Source: Flavobacteriaceae bacterium
GTDB lineage: Bacteria > Bacteroidota > Bacteroidia > Flavobacteriales > Flavobacteriaceae
Reading direction: 5' to 3'
Length of the DNA: 9,263 bases
Assembly: GCA_023262245.1 (NCBI GenBank)
Contig: JALRDC010000111.1
Span: 1-9,263, forward strand
Below the pieces are notes generated by a model. The model was not told the origin of the DNA, did not search any database, and worked only from the letters and a program-made list of their open reading frames with translations. Shown piece after piece: positions 1 through 7,395 of this stretch. How positions within the stretch are numbered: the first letter of the stretch is position 1; every line of letters begins with the position of its first letter. The translations under genes and the position numbers were made by a program.

Positions 1-1021
1 GGATCGCCATTGCTTCTGCAACAGCTTGACTCACAACGGAATGTTCTTGAATGACTTGATCAGAAACCCCCAAAAGGTCTGACTTACTTTGAGTATGATA
101 GACAACTAGCGCTCCTTTAAAATATTTTGAAGCACCAGGGATTTTTGTTAAGCGTGCTGCTATTTCTCCACCGGTACAACTTTCTGCTATGGATAAGGTT
201 TGTTTTTTCTCAAGAAATTGCAACTGGATTTTTTCTTCAAATGAAGAGGTGTCCTCAAAGCCAACAAAGATGTCTTTAATTAAGGGCAATAACTTTTCAA
301 GTTCATAATCTATCTTTTTTTCCAGTTGGCATTCATCATTCCCTTTTCCAGAAAGACGTAAACGAACACGTCCTAAGTTTGGTAAATAAGCCAATTTTAT
401 ATCTTGAGGCAAATCATTTTCCCAATCTACAATTCGGGACGCTATGGCACTCTCTCCTAGACCATAAGTCATTACCGTTTTGTGAATGATAAAAGGCCGT
501 GTAAAATGTTCTTGTAGCGCTGGTAGTACCTTTTTTGTCATCAAAGATTTCATTTCAAAAGGAACACCAGGAAGGGAAATGATGACTTGATTCTTTTTTT
601 CAAACCACATTCCCGAAGCAGTTCCATGTTCATTCTTCAATATCCTTGCTTTAGAGGGAAGGTATGCTTGTTGACGATTTTGATCATTTATAGGGGTAGT
701 TACATATTTTTTAAAGATTTCTTCTATATGAGATAGAATTTCTTTGTTTTCCACTAAGACATCATCAAAATAGCTACACAAAGTATTTTTAGTCAAATCA
801 TCTTTAGTAGGACCTAAACCTCCAGTAAGTATAACTAATTCTGCTCTTTTTTCAGAATTGTCCAAGGCCTTCACAATAGCCTCCTTATCATCGGATATAC
901 TTGTGATTTGTGCGATTTCAATTCCGATCTTATTTAGAGCTTTAGCTAAAAAAACAGCATTGGTATTAACAATTTGTCCAATCAGGATTTCATCTCCAAT
1001 GGTAATAAGTTCTGCTTTCAT
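1..1021 (-). CDS. cinA: CinA-like protein, partial (3' end beyond window)
   Basis: I translated this from the minus strand: an ATG at 1021-1019 opens 340 codons without a stop to the window edge. The family is usually about 415 residues, so roughly the last 75 are missing. Residues 1-165 form the MoCF/MoaB-like domain, opening MKAELITIGDEILIGQIVNT and carrying the GGLGPTKDD loop at 67-75. Residues about 265-340 begin the C-terminal PncC-type domain, with the AESCTGG motif at 279-285 that holds the proposed catalytic serine. In the family, the C-terminal domain deamidates nicotinamide mononucleotide to nicotinate mononucleotide (pyridine nucleotide salvage), and the N-terminal domain has been linked to ADP-ribose hydrolysis; both are soluble cytosolic activities. 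The start overlaps the stop of the upstream FAH-family gene as ATGA, so translation is probably coupled. The two-domain layout makes the family assignment firm. A competence role, which the name implies, is not supported here. Confidence 0.95.
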   Translation of the reverse strand, partial: MKAELITIGDEILIGQIVNTNAVFLAKALNKIGIEIAQITSISDDKEAIVKALDNSEKRAELVILTGGLGPTKDDLTKNTLCSYFDDVLVENKEILSHIEEIFKKYVTTPINDQNRQQAYLPSKARILKNEHGTASGMWFEKKNQVIISLPGVPFEMKSLMTKKVLPALQEHFTRPFIIHKTVMTYGLGESAIASRIVDWENDLPQDIKLAYLPNLGRVRLRLSGKGNDECQLEKKIDYELEKLLPLIKDIFVGFEDTSSFEEKIQLQFLEKKQTLSIAESCTGGEIAARLTKIPGASKYFKGALVVYHTQSKSDLLGVSDQVIQEHSVVSQAVAEAMAI

Positions 1022-1629
1022 TTTATTTTAACTGTAAATGCATGCTTCCCGTCCAGATGACCCACAAAAATATCGTTTTCTATGACTGCACCCACTCCAG
1101 ATGGAGTTCCTGTAAAGATTACATCTCCTATTTTAAGTGTGAAAAATTGTGAGATATAACTGATTAATGCATCTATTTTCCAAAGCATTTGATTTGTATT
1201 TCCCTCCTGAACCCTTTTACCATTGCGTTCTAATGAAAAGCTCAAAGCGTTAAGATCTTGAAAGTTTTTTTTATCGAACCAAGTCCCTATTAAACTTGAG
1301 CCATCAAAAGCTTTTGCCTTTTCCCAAGGTAAGCCTTTTGCTTTTAATTCATTTTGCAAACTACGTGCTGTGAAATCTATCCCCAAACCTATTTCATTAT
1401 AGTACTTGTGAGAAAATTTTTCCTGTATATGTTTTCCTATTCTGTTAATACGAACGATGACCTCTACTTCATAATCTATTTCTGAAGTGAAATGAGGGAT
1501 AAAAAAAGGGTGGTTTGTTTGAAGTATAGTGGTGTCTGGCTTTAGAAACAGCACCGGCTCATTGGGGTTTTCATTCTGAAGCTCTTTTATGTGAGCAGCA
1601 TAATTTCTTCCTACACAGATTATCTTCAC
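1018..1629 (-). CDS. Fumarylacetoacetate hydrolase (FAH) family protein, FAHD1-like
   Basis: A 203-residue compact FAH-fold enzyme, the size of FAHD1/YcgM-type members, which act as acylpyruvate hydrolases, oxaloacetate decarboxylases or oxaloacetate tautomerases. Visible family features are the opening GRNYAAHIKEL, with H13 and E16 matching the FAHD1 catalytic His-Glu pair; the metal ligands E54 and E56 (in DYEVEV) and D85 (in GIDFTARS); K106; and the TGTPSGVG turn at 173-180. The usual His before the first metal Glu is Tyr here (Y53). The substrate cannot be read from sequence. The start is GTG at 1629-1627: an in-frame TAA, the stop of the upstream exonuclease gene, lies only one codon earlier, and the conserved N-terminus MKIICVGRNYAAH begins exactly here. 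A purine-rich AAAAGG precedes it. The gene sits 3 bp after the exonuclease and overlaps cinA by 4 bp, so it is an internal member of the transcript. Confidence 0.92.
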   Translation of the reverse strand: MKIICVGRNYAAHIKELQNENPNEPVLFLKPDTTILQTNHPFFIPHFTSEIDYEVEVIVRINRIGKHIQEKFSHKYYNEIGLGIDFTARSLQNELKAKGLPWEKAKAFDGSSLIGTWFDKKNFQDLNALSFSLERNGKRVQEGNTNQMLWKIDALISYISQFFTLKIGDVIFTGTPSGVGAVIENDIFVGHLDGKHAFTVKIK

Positions 1630-1632
1630 CTT

Positions 1633-2406
1633 TTACTCTTTAGTATTCATAGTCTGTAAACGAATTTCTGTCAAAACTTTTTTTGTATAACGAGGAAAAT
1701 CCGCATTGAGAACCCATCCAAAATATCCGGGTTCTTTTTCCAGCACTTCAGTTACTTTTTTTCCTTTGTGTTTCCCAAACCCAAAACACATTTCACCTGT
1801 TTTGTCATAAACTACAAAACCAGCAAAGTCGGCAGTTTTTCTACGGGTGCTAAATTCATTTAAAAAATCTACCGTTGGCTCTAGATCATCATAACGATCC
1901 AACTGAGCAAGCAAAACATCGTGTGTGGCTTGGGTATCTGCATGAGCAGAATGTGCATTGGTAAGATCTTGATCGCAATAAAACTTTAATGCTGCAGATA
2001 AGGTGCGGGCTTCCATTTTGTGGAAAATAGTTTGGACGTCTATGGTCTTAGTGTTTTTGAAATCAAAAGCGATTTCTGCACGAAGCAATTCTTCAACTAA
2101 AAGTGGAATATCAAATCGATCTGAGTTAAAGCCCGCTAAATCACACCCTTTGATGAATTCATATATTTTATTTGACTGTTCTTTAAAGGTAGGTTCATTT
2201 GCCACCATTTCATTCGTAATCCCGTGAACCGCAGAAGCTTCTTCTGGAATAGCCATCTCGGGATTAACCCGTGCTTCCATTTGTTCCCGAGATCCATCTG
2301 GCAATACTTTTAAGATGGCAATTTCTACAATACGATCTTTACTAATGTCGGTTCCTGTAGTTTCCAAATCAAAGAAACAAAGGGGTTTGTTAAGTTTAAG
2401 TTTCAT
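1633..2406 (-). CDS. 3'-5' exonuclease, DnaQ/epsilon-like (DEDDh) with ExoX-like C-terminal module
   Basis: 257 residues. Residues about 8-170 are a DEDDh exonuclease domain that removes nucleotides from DNA 3' ends with two metal ions. The acidic residues are D13 and E15 in FFDLETTGTD, D99 in GFNSDRFDIP, and H152 with D157 in AHSAHADT, so all five catalytic positions are present. Residues about 193-250 form a small C-terminal module with FGKHKGK at 210-216 and W231, resembling the short C-terminal domain of exonuclease X-like proteins. The protein is therefore probably a stand-alone repair or editing nuclease rather than a conventional polymerase III epsilon subunit, which would carry a polymerase-binding tail instead. 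The ATG at 2406-2404 is 10 bp after the E2 gene stop and there is no internal promoter, so expression should follow E2. The cellular role is inferred only from the family. Confidence 0.93.
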   Translation of the reverse strand: MKLKLNKPLCFFDLETTGTDISKDRIVEIAILKVLPDGSREQMEARVNPEMAIPEEASAVHGITNEMVANEPTFKEQSNKIYEFIKGCDLAGFNSDRFDIPLLVEELLRAEIAFDFKNTKTIDVQTIFHKMEARTLSAALKFYCDQDLTNAHSAHADTQATHDVLLAQLDRYDDLEPTVDFLNEFSTRRKTADFAGFVVYDKTGEMCFGFGKHKGKKVTEVLEKEPGYFGWVLNADFPRYTKKVLTEIRLQTMNTKE

Positions 2407-2416
2407 GGAAGTTGAA

Positions 2417-3763
2417 TTAATAGGGGAGGTTCTCTTCCCAGTTTTCTAAATATTCGGCAACGCGTTTAACAAAAAGGCCACCGGTTGCCCCGTTTATGAT
2501 TCTGTGATCATAGCTATGGGAAAGAATCACTTTCTTTCGTATTCCAATAAAATCTCCTTTGGGTGTTTCAATGACTGCCGGCATTTTCCGAATGACACCA
2601 ATGGCCAGTATCCCTACTTGAGGTTGATTGATGATAGGTGTTCCCATTATAGAACCGAAATTACCAATATTGGTAAAAGTGTAAGTGCCGTCTTGAATCT
2701 CATCTGGTTTTAAATTATTCTCTCTAGCTCGGCTAGCAAGGTCGTTTACCGCTTTTGTCAATCCTACCAGATTTAAATGATCTGCATTTTTTATTACGGG
2801 TACTATGAGGTTCCCATCGGGTAAGGCAGTAGCCATCCCCAAATTGATGTCTTTTTTGTTGTGAATTTTGTCTCCTACCAAACTGCTATTTAAAGCTGGA
2901 TAATCTCTTAAGGCTTTGATTATTGCAGTCATAAATAGTGGAGTAAATGTTAGTTTTTCATTCTCTCTTTTTGAAAAGGCTTCTTTGACTTTCTCTCTCC
3001 AGTCCCAAAGACGGGTAACATCTACTTCTATAAATGATTGTACATGAGCCGAAGTCTCCAAGCTATTCTTCATATGAGTAGCAATCAATTTCTCCATGCG
3101 TGTCATTTCCAAAATTTGATCCCCGCCGGAAATACTGGGTTTGACAATCTCGAATTCTTTCTTTGAAGGCGTTACAACGGGTGCGGTTTGAATTGGCTCT
3201 ATTGGATTTTCAGAAAAGGCAGGAGAAGTTCTCTTTTTAAGATAATTCAATAAATCTCCTTTTGTAAGGCGTTGCTCCTTTCCTGTACCAGTTATTTGAT
3301 CCAGCTCGGGTTGAGAAATTCCTTCCTTTTTAGCAATGTTTTTAACTAGAGGAGAATAAAAGCGTTTGCTACTCACTATGGGTGGTAACATTGTGGTTTC
3401 TAGAGTTTTAATCTCTTCTTCTAATTCAGAAGCTACTTTTTCTAGATTTTCCTCTTCCATTGTTGTTTCAGTGTTCACAAGCTCTTTTTGTGGCGGCGCA
3501 AGTGTTTCCACTTCATGGTCTTGATCCGTTTCGATTACCACTAAAACCTGTCCAATTTCAACAACCTCATTTTCTTTAAAACGTTTTTCAAGAATCACTC
3601 CTTCAACTTCTGAGGTTACGTCTGTGTCTACTTTGTCTGTAGCTATTTCAACTATGGGATCGTCTAAAGCTACAGTGTCTCCAACATCCTTTAGCCATTT
3701 GGTTATGGTTGCTTCGGCTACACTTTCGCCCATTTTGGGTAGTTTTAAATGAAATTGTCCCAT
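2417..3763 (-). CDS. Dihydrolipoamide acyltransferase (E2 of a 2-oxo acid dehydrogenase complex)
   Basis: 448 residues with the full E2 layout. A single lipoyl domain spans about 3-78, with the lipoylated lysine K44 in EIATDKVDTDV. An acidic linker covers about 80-130 and the peripheral subunit-binding domain about 135-178 (FYSPLVKNIAKKEGIS). A Pro-rich linker follows, then the catalytic acyltransferase core from about 215 to the end. The core has the TFTNIGNFGS segment at 362-371 and the active-site motif DHRIING at 419-425, with H420 catalytic. The canonical second Asp of DHRxxDG is Asn (N424). The enzyme moves an acyl group from lipoate to CoA inside a large cytosolic E1/E2/E3 complex. In flavobacteria a stand-alone E2 of this kind usually serves branched-chain 2-oxo acids, but no E1 or E3 gene is in the window, so substrate specificity is inference. 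It is the first gene of the E2-exonuclease-FAH-cinA run and has its own promoter just upstream. Confidence 0.94.
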   Translation of the reverse strand: MGQFHLKLPKMGESVAEATITKWLKDVGDTVALDDPIVEIATDKVDTDVTSEVEGVILEKRFKENEVVEIGQVLVVIETDQDHEVETLAPPQKELVNTETTMEEENLEKVASELEEEIKTLETTMLPPIVSSKRFYSPLVKNIAKKEGISQPELDQITGTGKEQRLTKGDLLNYLKKRTSPAFSENPIEPIQTAPVVTPSKKEFEIVKPSISGGDQILEMTRMEKLIATHMKNSLETSAHVQSFIEVDVTRLWDWREKVKEAFSKRENEKLTFTPLFMTAIIKALRDYPALNSSLVGDKIHNKKDINLGMATALPDGNLIVPVIKNADHLNLVGLTKAVNDLASRARENNLKPDEIQDGTYTFTNIGNFGSIMGTPIINQPQVGILAIGVIRKMPAVIETPKGDFIGIRKKVILSHSYDHRIINGATGGLFVKRVAEYLENWEENLPY

Positions 3764-3777
3764 ATTGAATTGTTTTG

Positions 3778-3785
3778 CAAAAGTA
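3778..3785 (-). promoter_or_regulatory. Bacteroidota-type -7 promoter element for the E2 operon
   Basis: Reading the minus strand, TACTTTTG matches the Bacteroidota sigma-A -7 consensus TAnnTTTG exactly. It ends 14 bases before the E2 ATG, which implies a very short 5' leader. A T-rich run about 19 bases further upstream (around 3802-3807) could serve as a weak -33 box, but it lacks the final G of TTTG. It lies in the 79-bp gap after recR, so the E2 operon can be transcribed independently of recR. No rho-independent terminator for recR is visible in this gap. Confidence 0.6.
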
Positions 3786-3842
3786 TCAATTTTTGACTTG
3801 GAAAAAAGGTTTTCTTAATCGATCTGATGACCAATCAAAAAA

Positions 3843-4463
3843 TTAACTTTTCGAGATGGAGGCTTCAAATGGTATTCTTGCTAAAATTGATCTTCCCAGT
3901 GTTACTTCATCAGTATACTCAAGCTCGTCTCCAACGGGAATTCCCCTAGCTATGGTAGAAGTTTTTATCTCAAAGGGAGTTAATAGTTTATAAATATAAA
4001 AATTGGTAGTATCTGCTTCCATCGTTGCGCTTAAAGCAAAAATAACTTCATCTATTTCCCCCTCCTTTGCCTTATTTATTAAAGAAGCTATGTTCAAATC
4101 TTGAGGCCCTACCCCCTCCATAGGGGAGATGATTCCGCCTAGTACGTGATAAACACCTTGAAATTGCCCTGTATTTTCTATTGCCATTACATCGCGTATG
4201 TCTTCAACCACGCAAAGGAGTTTTTTATCTCGTTTAGGACTAGAACAAATTTCGCAAAGGGGATGATCTGAAAGATTATGACAATTAGAACAAAATTTGA
4301 CACCTTCACGCAAAGCAGTTAGAGCTTTAGAAAGTAGTTCTGTGTTTTCTTTGGGTTGTTTCAAAAGGTGCAAGGCTAAGCGCAGCGCTGTTCTTTTTCC
4401 TATTCCAGGTAAAAGTGCAATTTCTTGCACCGCGTTTTCGAGTAACTTTGATGAAAAATCCAT
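3843..4463 (-). CDS. recR: Recombination mediator protein RecR
   Basis: 206 residues from the ATG, close to the usual length of about 200. Numbered from that ATG, the helix-hairpin-helix DNA-binding region is at about 8-34 (LLPGIGKRTALRLALHLL). A four-cysteine zinc finger follows (C58, C61, C70, C73), then a Toprim domain opening LLCVVEDIRDV with the conserved acidic E87. The C-terminal ARGIPVGDELEYTDEVTLGR segment is typical of the family. RecR works with RecO, and RecF where present, to load RecA onto SSB-coated single-stranded DNA during gap and break repair. A TTG two codons upstream (4469-4467) would extend the protein by two residues, but ATG at 4463-4461 fits the family start better. 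The gene is divergent from the symporter gene across a 64-bp gap and is separated from the E2 gene by 79 bp. Confidence 0.97.
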   Translation of the reverse strand: MDFSSKLLENAVQEIALLPGIGKRTALRLALHLLKQPKENTELLSKALTALREGVKFCSNCHNLSDHPLCEICSSPKRDKKLLCVVEDIRDVMAIENTGQFQGVYHVLGGIISPMEGVGPQDLNIASLINKAKEGEIDEVIFALSATMEADTTNFYIYKLLTPFEIKTSTIARGIPVGDELEYTDEVTLGRSILARIPFEASISKS

Positions 4464-4493
4464 TTCCAAATTTACAAAAAACTAGGTTGTCCC

Positions 4494-4501
4494 TACTTTT
4501 G
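4494..4501 (+). promoter_or_regulatory. Bacteroidota-type promoter for the symporter gene
   Basis: TACTTTTG at 4494-4501 is an exact match to the Bacteroidota -7 consensus TAnnTTTG. TTTA at 4471-4474, 19 bases upstream, is a three-of-four match to the -33 TTTG box. Transcription would begin about 20 bases before the symporter ATG at 4528. The element sits in the recR-symporter divergent gap and points toward the symporter. No equally good element for recR was found on the other strand. Confidence 0.6.
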
Positions 4502-4527
4502 TATCTTAGCCTTATTAAAATCTTAAA

Positions 4528-5988
4528 ATGATCACACCTCTTTTCATTTTTTTCCTCATAGTAGGTTATTTTCTTGTTCTTGTGGGTGTCTCCTATATTG
4601 TAATAAAAGAGGATTCAAATGAAGTTTTTTTTAAAGCCAATCGAAATTCTCCTTGGTACTTGGTTGCTTTCGGAATGGTAGGCGCTTCTCTTTCTGGGGT
4701 CACCTTTATTTCAGTTCCGGGCTGGATAGAAGCTTCTGAATTCACCTATTTTCAAGTGGTATTAGGTTATTTGGTGGGTTATTTTGTTGTGGCTTATCTT
4801 TTACTTCCACTCTATTATAAAAATAATGTGACCTCCATTTATGAGTATTTGTCTACGCGTCTAGGTAAAAATAGTCATCATGCCGGAGCTTTCTTTTTCT
4901 TTATTTCCAGGGTATTGGGAGCTTCTTTTCGACTCTTTCTTGTAGCTATCGTATTACAACAATTTATATTTGATGCGTGGGGGGTTCCTTTTGAAGCTAC
5001 CGTAGTTCTTTCCATTTTGCTCATCTGGATTTATACTCAAAAGGGAGGAATCAAAACCATCGTTTTTACAGACACCTTGCAAACCACATTAATGGTTTTA
5101 GCGGTGGTTTTGTCCATTTTTTACATTAATCAAGCATTGGATTGGTCGTTTTTTGATTTTTTAAGTTCTTCTGAACTGTCAACTTACAGTAATGTTTTTG
5201 TAACTGATTCACTATTGAGTAGGAATCATTTTTTGAAATCCTTTGTAGGAGGAGCCTTTGTAACCATTTGTATGACAGGTTTAGATCAAGATATGATGCA
5301 AAAAAATCTGAGCTGTAGAAATTTGAAAGACGCCCAAAAAAATATGGTTGTTTTTAGCTTCGTTTTAGTAATTGTGACAGGGCTCTTTATGCTTCTAGGA
5401 GCTTTACTTTATATCTATGCCAAAAAAGAGGGAATCGAGGTACCCCTTATGGATGGAAGTCCCAAAACCGATTTGCTATTTCCAGAAATTGCTTTAAATG
5501 GAAATTTAGGTGTCGCAGTAGCTATTACCTTTATTTTGGGTCTAATTGCTGCCGCCTACAGTAGCGCAGACAGTGCTTTGACCTCCCTGACCACTTCTTT
5601 CTGTGTAGATTTTTTAAACTTCAAGCAATACGCTGAAAAAGAACAAAAAAGACTGCGTAAAAAGGTTCATATAGGTATGAGTCTCTTATTGATTTTAGTT
5701 GTTATTCTCTTCAAGTACATTTTGGATCGGAATGTCATTGATGGCCTGTTAACCGTTGCTGGCTATACCTATGGTCCACTACTAGGGCTTTTCTCCTTTG
5801 GAATTTTCACTTCATACCAAATAAAAGAACGCTATTTATGGCCTGTATTGTTATCCGTACTTGCTATCGTTACCTTTTTAGGCTCTATCGATGCAAATGT
5901 TCTAGGAGGGTATCAATTGGGTTACGAATTACTTCCCTTAAATGGCTTACTTACTTTTTTAGGACTTATACTGATTCGTAGAAAGTAA
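4528..5988 (+). CDS. Sodium:solute symporter (SSS family), substrate unknown
   Basis: A 486-residue, strongly hydrophobic inner-membrane protein with about 13 likely transmembrane helices, the length and topology of the SSS/LeuT-fold symporters (PutP, SGLT). The first helix begins at once (MITPLFIFFLIVGYFLV). FGMVGASLSGVTFISVPG at about 48-65 corresponds to the broken TM1 that helps form the sodium and substrate sites. AAYSSADSALTS around 342-353 is the family signature helix, and S345-S346 align with the PutP Ser-Thr pair that coordinates sodium at the Na2 site. The protein would import a small solute using the sodium gradient, as expected for a marine bacterium. The substrate cannot be deduced and no catabolic gene is adjacent. 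It is the only plus-strand gene here, has its own promoter, and its 3' end overlaps the convergent CoA-binding gene by 30 bp. Confidence 0.92.
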   Translation: MITPLFIFFLIVGYFLVLVGVSYIVIKEDSNEVFFKANRNSPWYLVAFGMVGASLSGVTFISVPGWIEASEFTYFQVVLGYLVGYFVVAYLLLPLYYKNNVTSIYEYLSTRLGKNSHHAGAFFFFISRVLGASFRLFLVAIVLQQFIFDAWGVPFEATVVLSILLIWIYTQKGGIKTIVFTDTLQTTLMVLAVVLSIFYINQALDWSFFDFLSSSELSTYSNVFVTDSLLSRNHFLKSFVGGAFVTICMTGLDQDMMQKNLSCRNLKDAQKNMVVFSFVLVIVTGLFMLLGALLYIYAKKEGIEVPLMDGSPKTDLLFPEIALNGNLGVAVAITFILGLIAAAYSSADSALTSLTTSFCVDFLNFKQYAEKEQKRLRKKVHIGMSLLLILVVILFKYILDRNVIDGLLTVAGYTYGPLLGLFSFGIFTSYQIKERYLWPVLLSVLAIVTFLGSIDANVLGGYQLGYELLPLNGLLTFLGLILIRRK

Positions 5989-6330
5989 TACTAAATTGCA
6001 CGCATTCTCCCAAAAGATGCCTGCCTCTGTAAGTTTTTTAGCAAAAGCCGGGTGTTCTGTTCCTGGATTAAAGAGTACACGTTTCGGTTGTAATTCAATG
6101 ATATAATTAAAATAATCTCTTTGTCTTTCTGGTGCTATATAAAGGGAGACGGTATGGATCTCTTTTTCTGGACTTAATGGAGGAATTATATTTATGCCTC
6201 CAAGGGTTCCAGAGTTAATACCCATTGGGACTACCTCTATTCCTGCAGCCAATAAACGCATTACCGCTTGATAAGAATAGCGTTCTGGTTTTGTGGAAAC
6301 TCCGATGACTAGTGTTTTGTAATTTACCAT
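5959..6330 (-). CDS. CoA-binding domain protein (Rossmann-like, YccU-type)
   Basis: 123 residues from the ATG at 6330-6328. The whole protein is one CoA-binding-type Rossmann domain. It has the nucleotide-binding start TLVIGVSTKPERYSYQAV, a second strand VVPMGINSGTLGG in the place where homologs have a PVNP-like loop, and a C-terminal FNPGTEHPAFAKKLTEAGI segment followed by a CNLVLL strand. Single-domain members resemble the CoA-binding part of succinyl-CoA synthetases but have no catalytic domain, and their role is poorly defined. An ATG seven codons upstream (6351) would add residues encoded wholly within fabH; the inner ATG is preferred because the conserved fold starts right after it. That ATG overlaps the last codon and stop of fabH (ATGGTAA, 7 bp), indicating translational coupling. 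The 3' end overlaps the convergent symporter gene by 30 bp. Confidence 0.88.
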   Translation of the reverse strand: MVNYKTLVIGVSTKPERYSYQAVMRLLAAGIEVVPMGINSGTLGGINIIPPLSPEKEIHTVSLYIAPERQRDYFNYIIELQPKRVLFNPGTEHPAFAKKLTEAGIFWENACNLVLLSTNQYKS

Positions 6331-7331
6331 TGTATGATTACACTTCCCCAAGTAAAACCACTACCAAACGCTGCCAAAACCACCTTGCTTCCCTCCTTAA
6401 TTTTTCCTTCTTCCCAGGCTTCAGTAAGTGCAATAGGGATGGATGCTGCTGTCGTGTTACCATAACGCTGGATGTTATTGTAAACCTGATCATCACTTAA
6501 TCCAAATTTTCTTTGAACAAATTGTGCAATCCTTAAATTTGCTTGATGAGGTATCAGCATATCAATATCCTCTGCTTTCCAGGAAGCCTTTTGTAATCCG
6601 GCTTGAATCACTTCTGAAAATCGTACTACTGCATTTTTAAACACAAATTGCCCATTCATATAAGGATAGTAAGAAATATCATCCGGATCATTTTCTTTCA
6701 TGATTTCAGGAACCCAACGCCCTGTATTAGGACCAATTAATGAAAGTTCTTTTGCATACTTTCCTTCAGAATGCAATTGAGAATTTAAGATCCCTACTTC
6801 TTTATTTTCTTCTCGGGTCATTACTACTGCGCCTGCACCGTCACCAAAAATTACAGAGATATTCCTTCCTCTAGTGGTCATGTCTAAACCTCCCGAGTGA
6901 TATTCCGATCCAATGACTAGAACATTTTTATACATCCCTGTTTTGATGAATTGATCAGCTGTAGCCACCGCATAAACAAATCCTGAACATTGCATTCTGA
7001 TATCCATAGCGGGACAATCAGGAATTTGTAAAGCCTCTTGAACCAAAACTCCAGAGCCAGGAAAATAATAATCAGGACTTAAAGTTGCAAAAAGAATCAA
7101 GTCTATATCTTGTGCTTTTAAGCCTGCTCGTTCTAGGGCTATTTTAGATGCTTTTACTCCCATGGTAGCAGTTGTATCCCCACTGCCTTTTGCTATATGT
7201 CTTCGCTCTTGAATGCCTGTGCGCTCTTGTATCCAAGCATCAGAGGTTTCCATAATCTTTTCCAGATCAGCATTGGTAACAATGTTGTCAGGTAAATACT
7301 TTCCTAACCCTATAATTTTGGAATTATACAT
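6324..7331 (-). CDS. fabH: 3-oxoacyl-ACP synthase III family protein (FabH-like)
   Basis: 335 residues with thiolase-fold KAS III features. The catalytic triad is complete: C115 in RMQCSGFVYA, H262 in IPHQANLRI and N292 in YGNTTAASIP. The C-terminal strand with GSGFTWGS (323-330) is typical. KAS III enzymes condense an acyl-CoA primer with malonyl-ACP to start fatty-acid synthesis. The protein is slightly longer than E. coli FabH (317), mainly through an insert around 195-220 before YMNGQFVFKNA. Flavobacteria often have several KAS III paralogs, and this copy is not beside plsX, rpmF or other fatty-acid genes, so it could be a specialised paralog that uses an unusual primer. The symbol is given at family level. 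It lies 64 bp after aarF and overlaps the CoA-binding gene, a pairing that fits use of CoA thioesters. Confidence 0.93.
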   Translation of the reverse strand: MYNSKIIGLGKYLPDNIVTNADLEKIMETSDAWIQERTGIQERRHIAKGSGDTTATMGVKASKIALERAGLKAQDIDLILFATLSPDYYFPGSGVLVQEALQIPDCPAMDIRMQCSGFVYAVATADQFIKTGMYKNVLVIGSEYHSGGLDMTTRGRNISVIFGDGAGAVVMTREENKEVGILNSQLHSEGKYAKELSLIGPNTGRWVPEIMKENDPDDISYYPYMNGQFVFKNAVVRFSEVIQAGLQKASWKAEDIDMLIPHQANLRIAQFVQRKFGLSDDQVYNNIQRYGNTTAASIPIALTEAWEEGKIKEGSKVVLAAFGSGFTWGSVIIQW

Positions 7332-7348
7332 ACTTCGTTAATTTGTTT

Positions 7349-7379
7349 GAAAAATACATTTTTTAAACAGGAACGCCAA
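7349..7379 (-). promoter_or_regulatory. Possible weak promoter upstream of fabH
   Basis: On the minus strand TATTTTTC (7356-7349) differs from the TAnnTTTG -7 consensus at one position. A TTG (7379-7377) lies 20 bases upstream in a plausible -33 place. The -7 element ends 17 bases before the fabH ATG. The 64-bp aarF-fabH gap is the only spacer in this block and could separate fabH plus the CoA-binding gene into their own transcript. In AT-rich DNA such a match can arise by chance. Confidence 0.3.
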
Positions 7380-7395
7380 TTCTTTGGGTCCAACT

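Noticed and set aside
2003..2713. Plus-strand open frames inside the exonuclease and E2 genes
   Set aside because: They lie antisense to well-supported genes, have no family features and look like shadows of the coding strand. The same holds for plus-strand frames at 4297-4485 and 6312-6640.
3826..3842. Imperfect palindrome TGATTGGTCATCA after recR as a possible terminator
   Set aside because: The stem is only four base pairs and is not followed by a convincing T-run in the recR direction.
4467..4474. TAAATTTG on the minus strand, a match to the -7 consensus upstream of recR
   Set aside because: It lies only 3 bases before the recR ATG, so transcription would start inside the gene; there is also no -33 box at the right distance. 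Probably a chance AT-rich match.
6331..6351. Longer start for the CoA-binding protein at 6351
   Set aside because: The seven extra residues are encoded wholly within fabH and are not part of the fold; the ATG at 6330 precedes the first strand and overlaps the fabH stop in the usual coupled manner.
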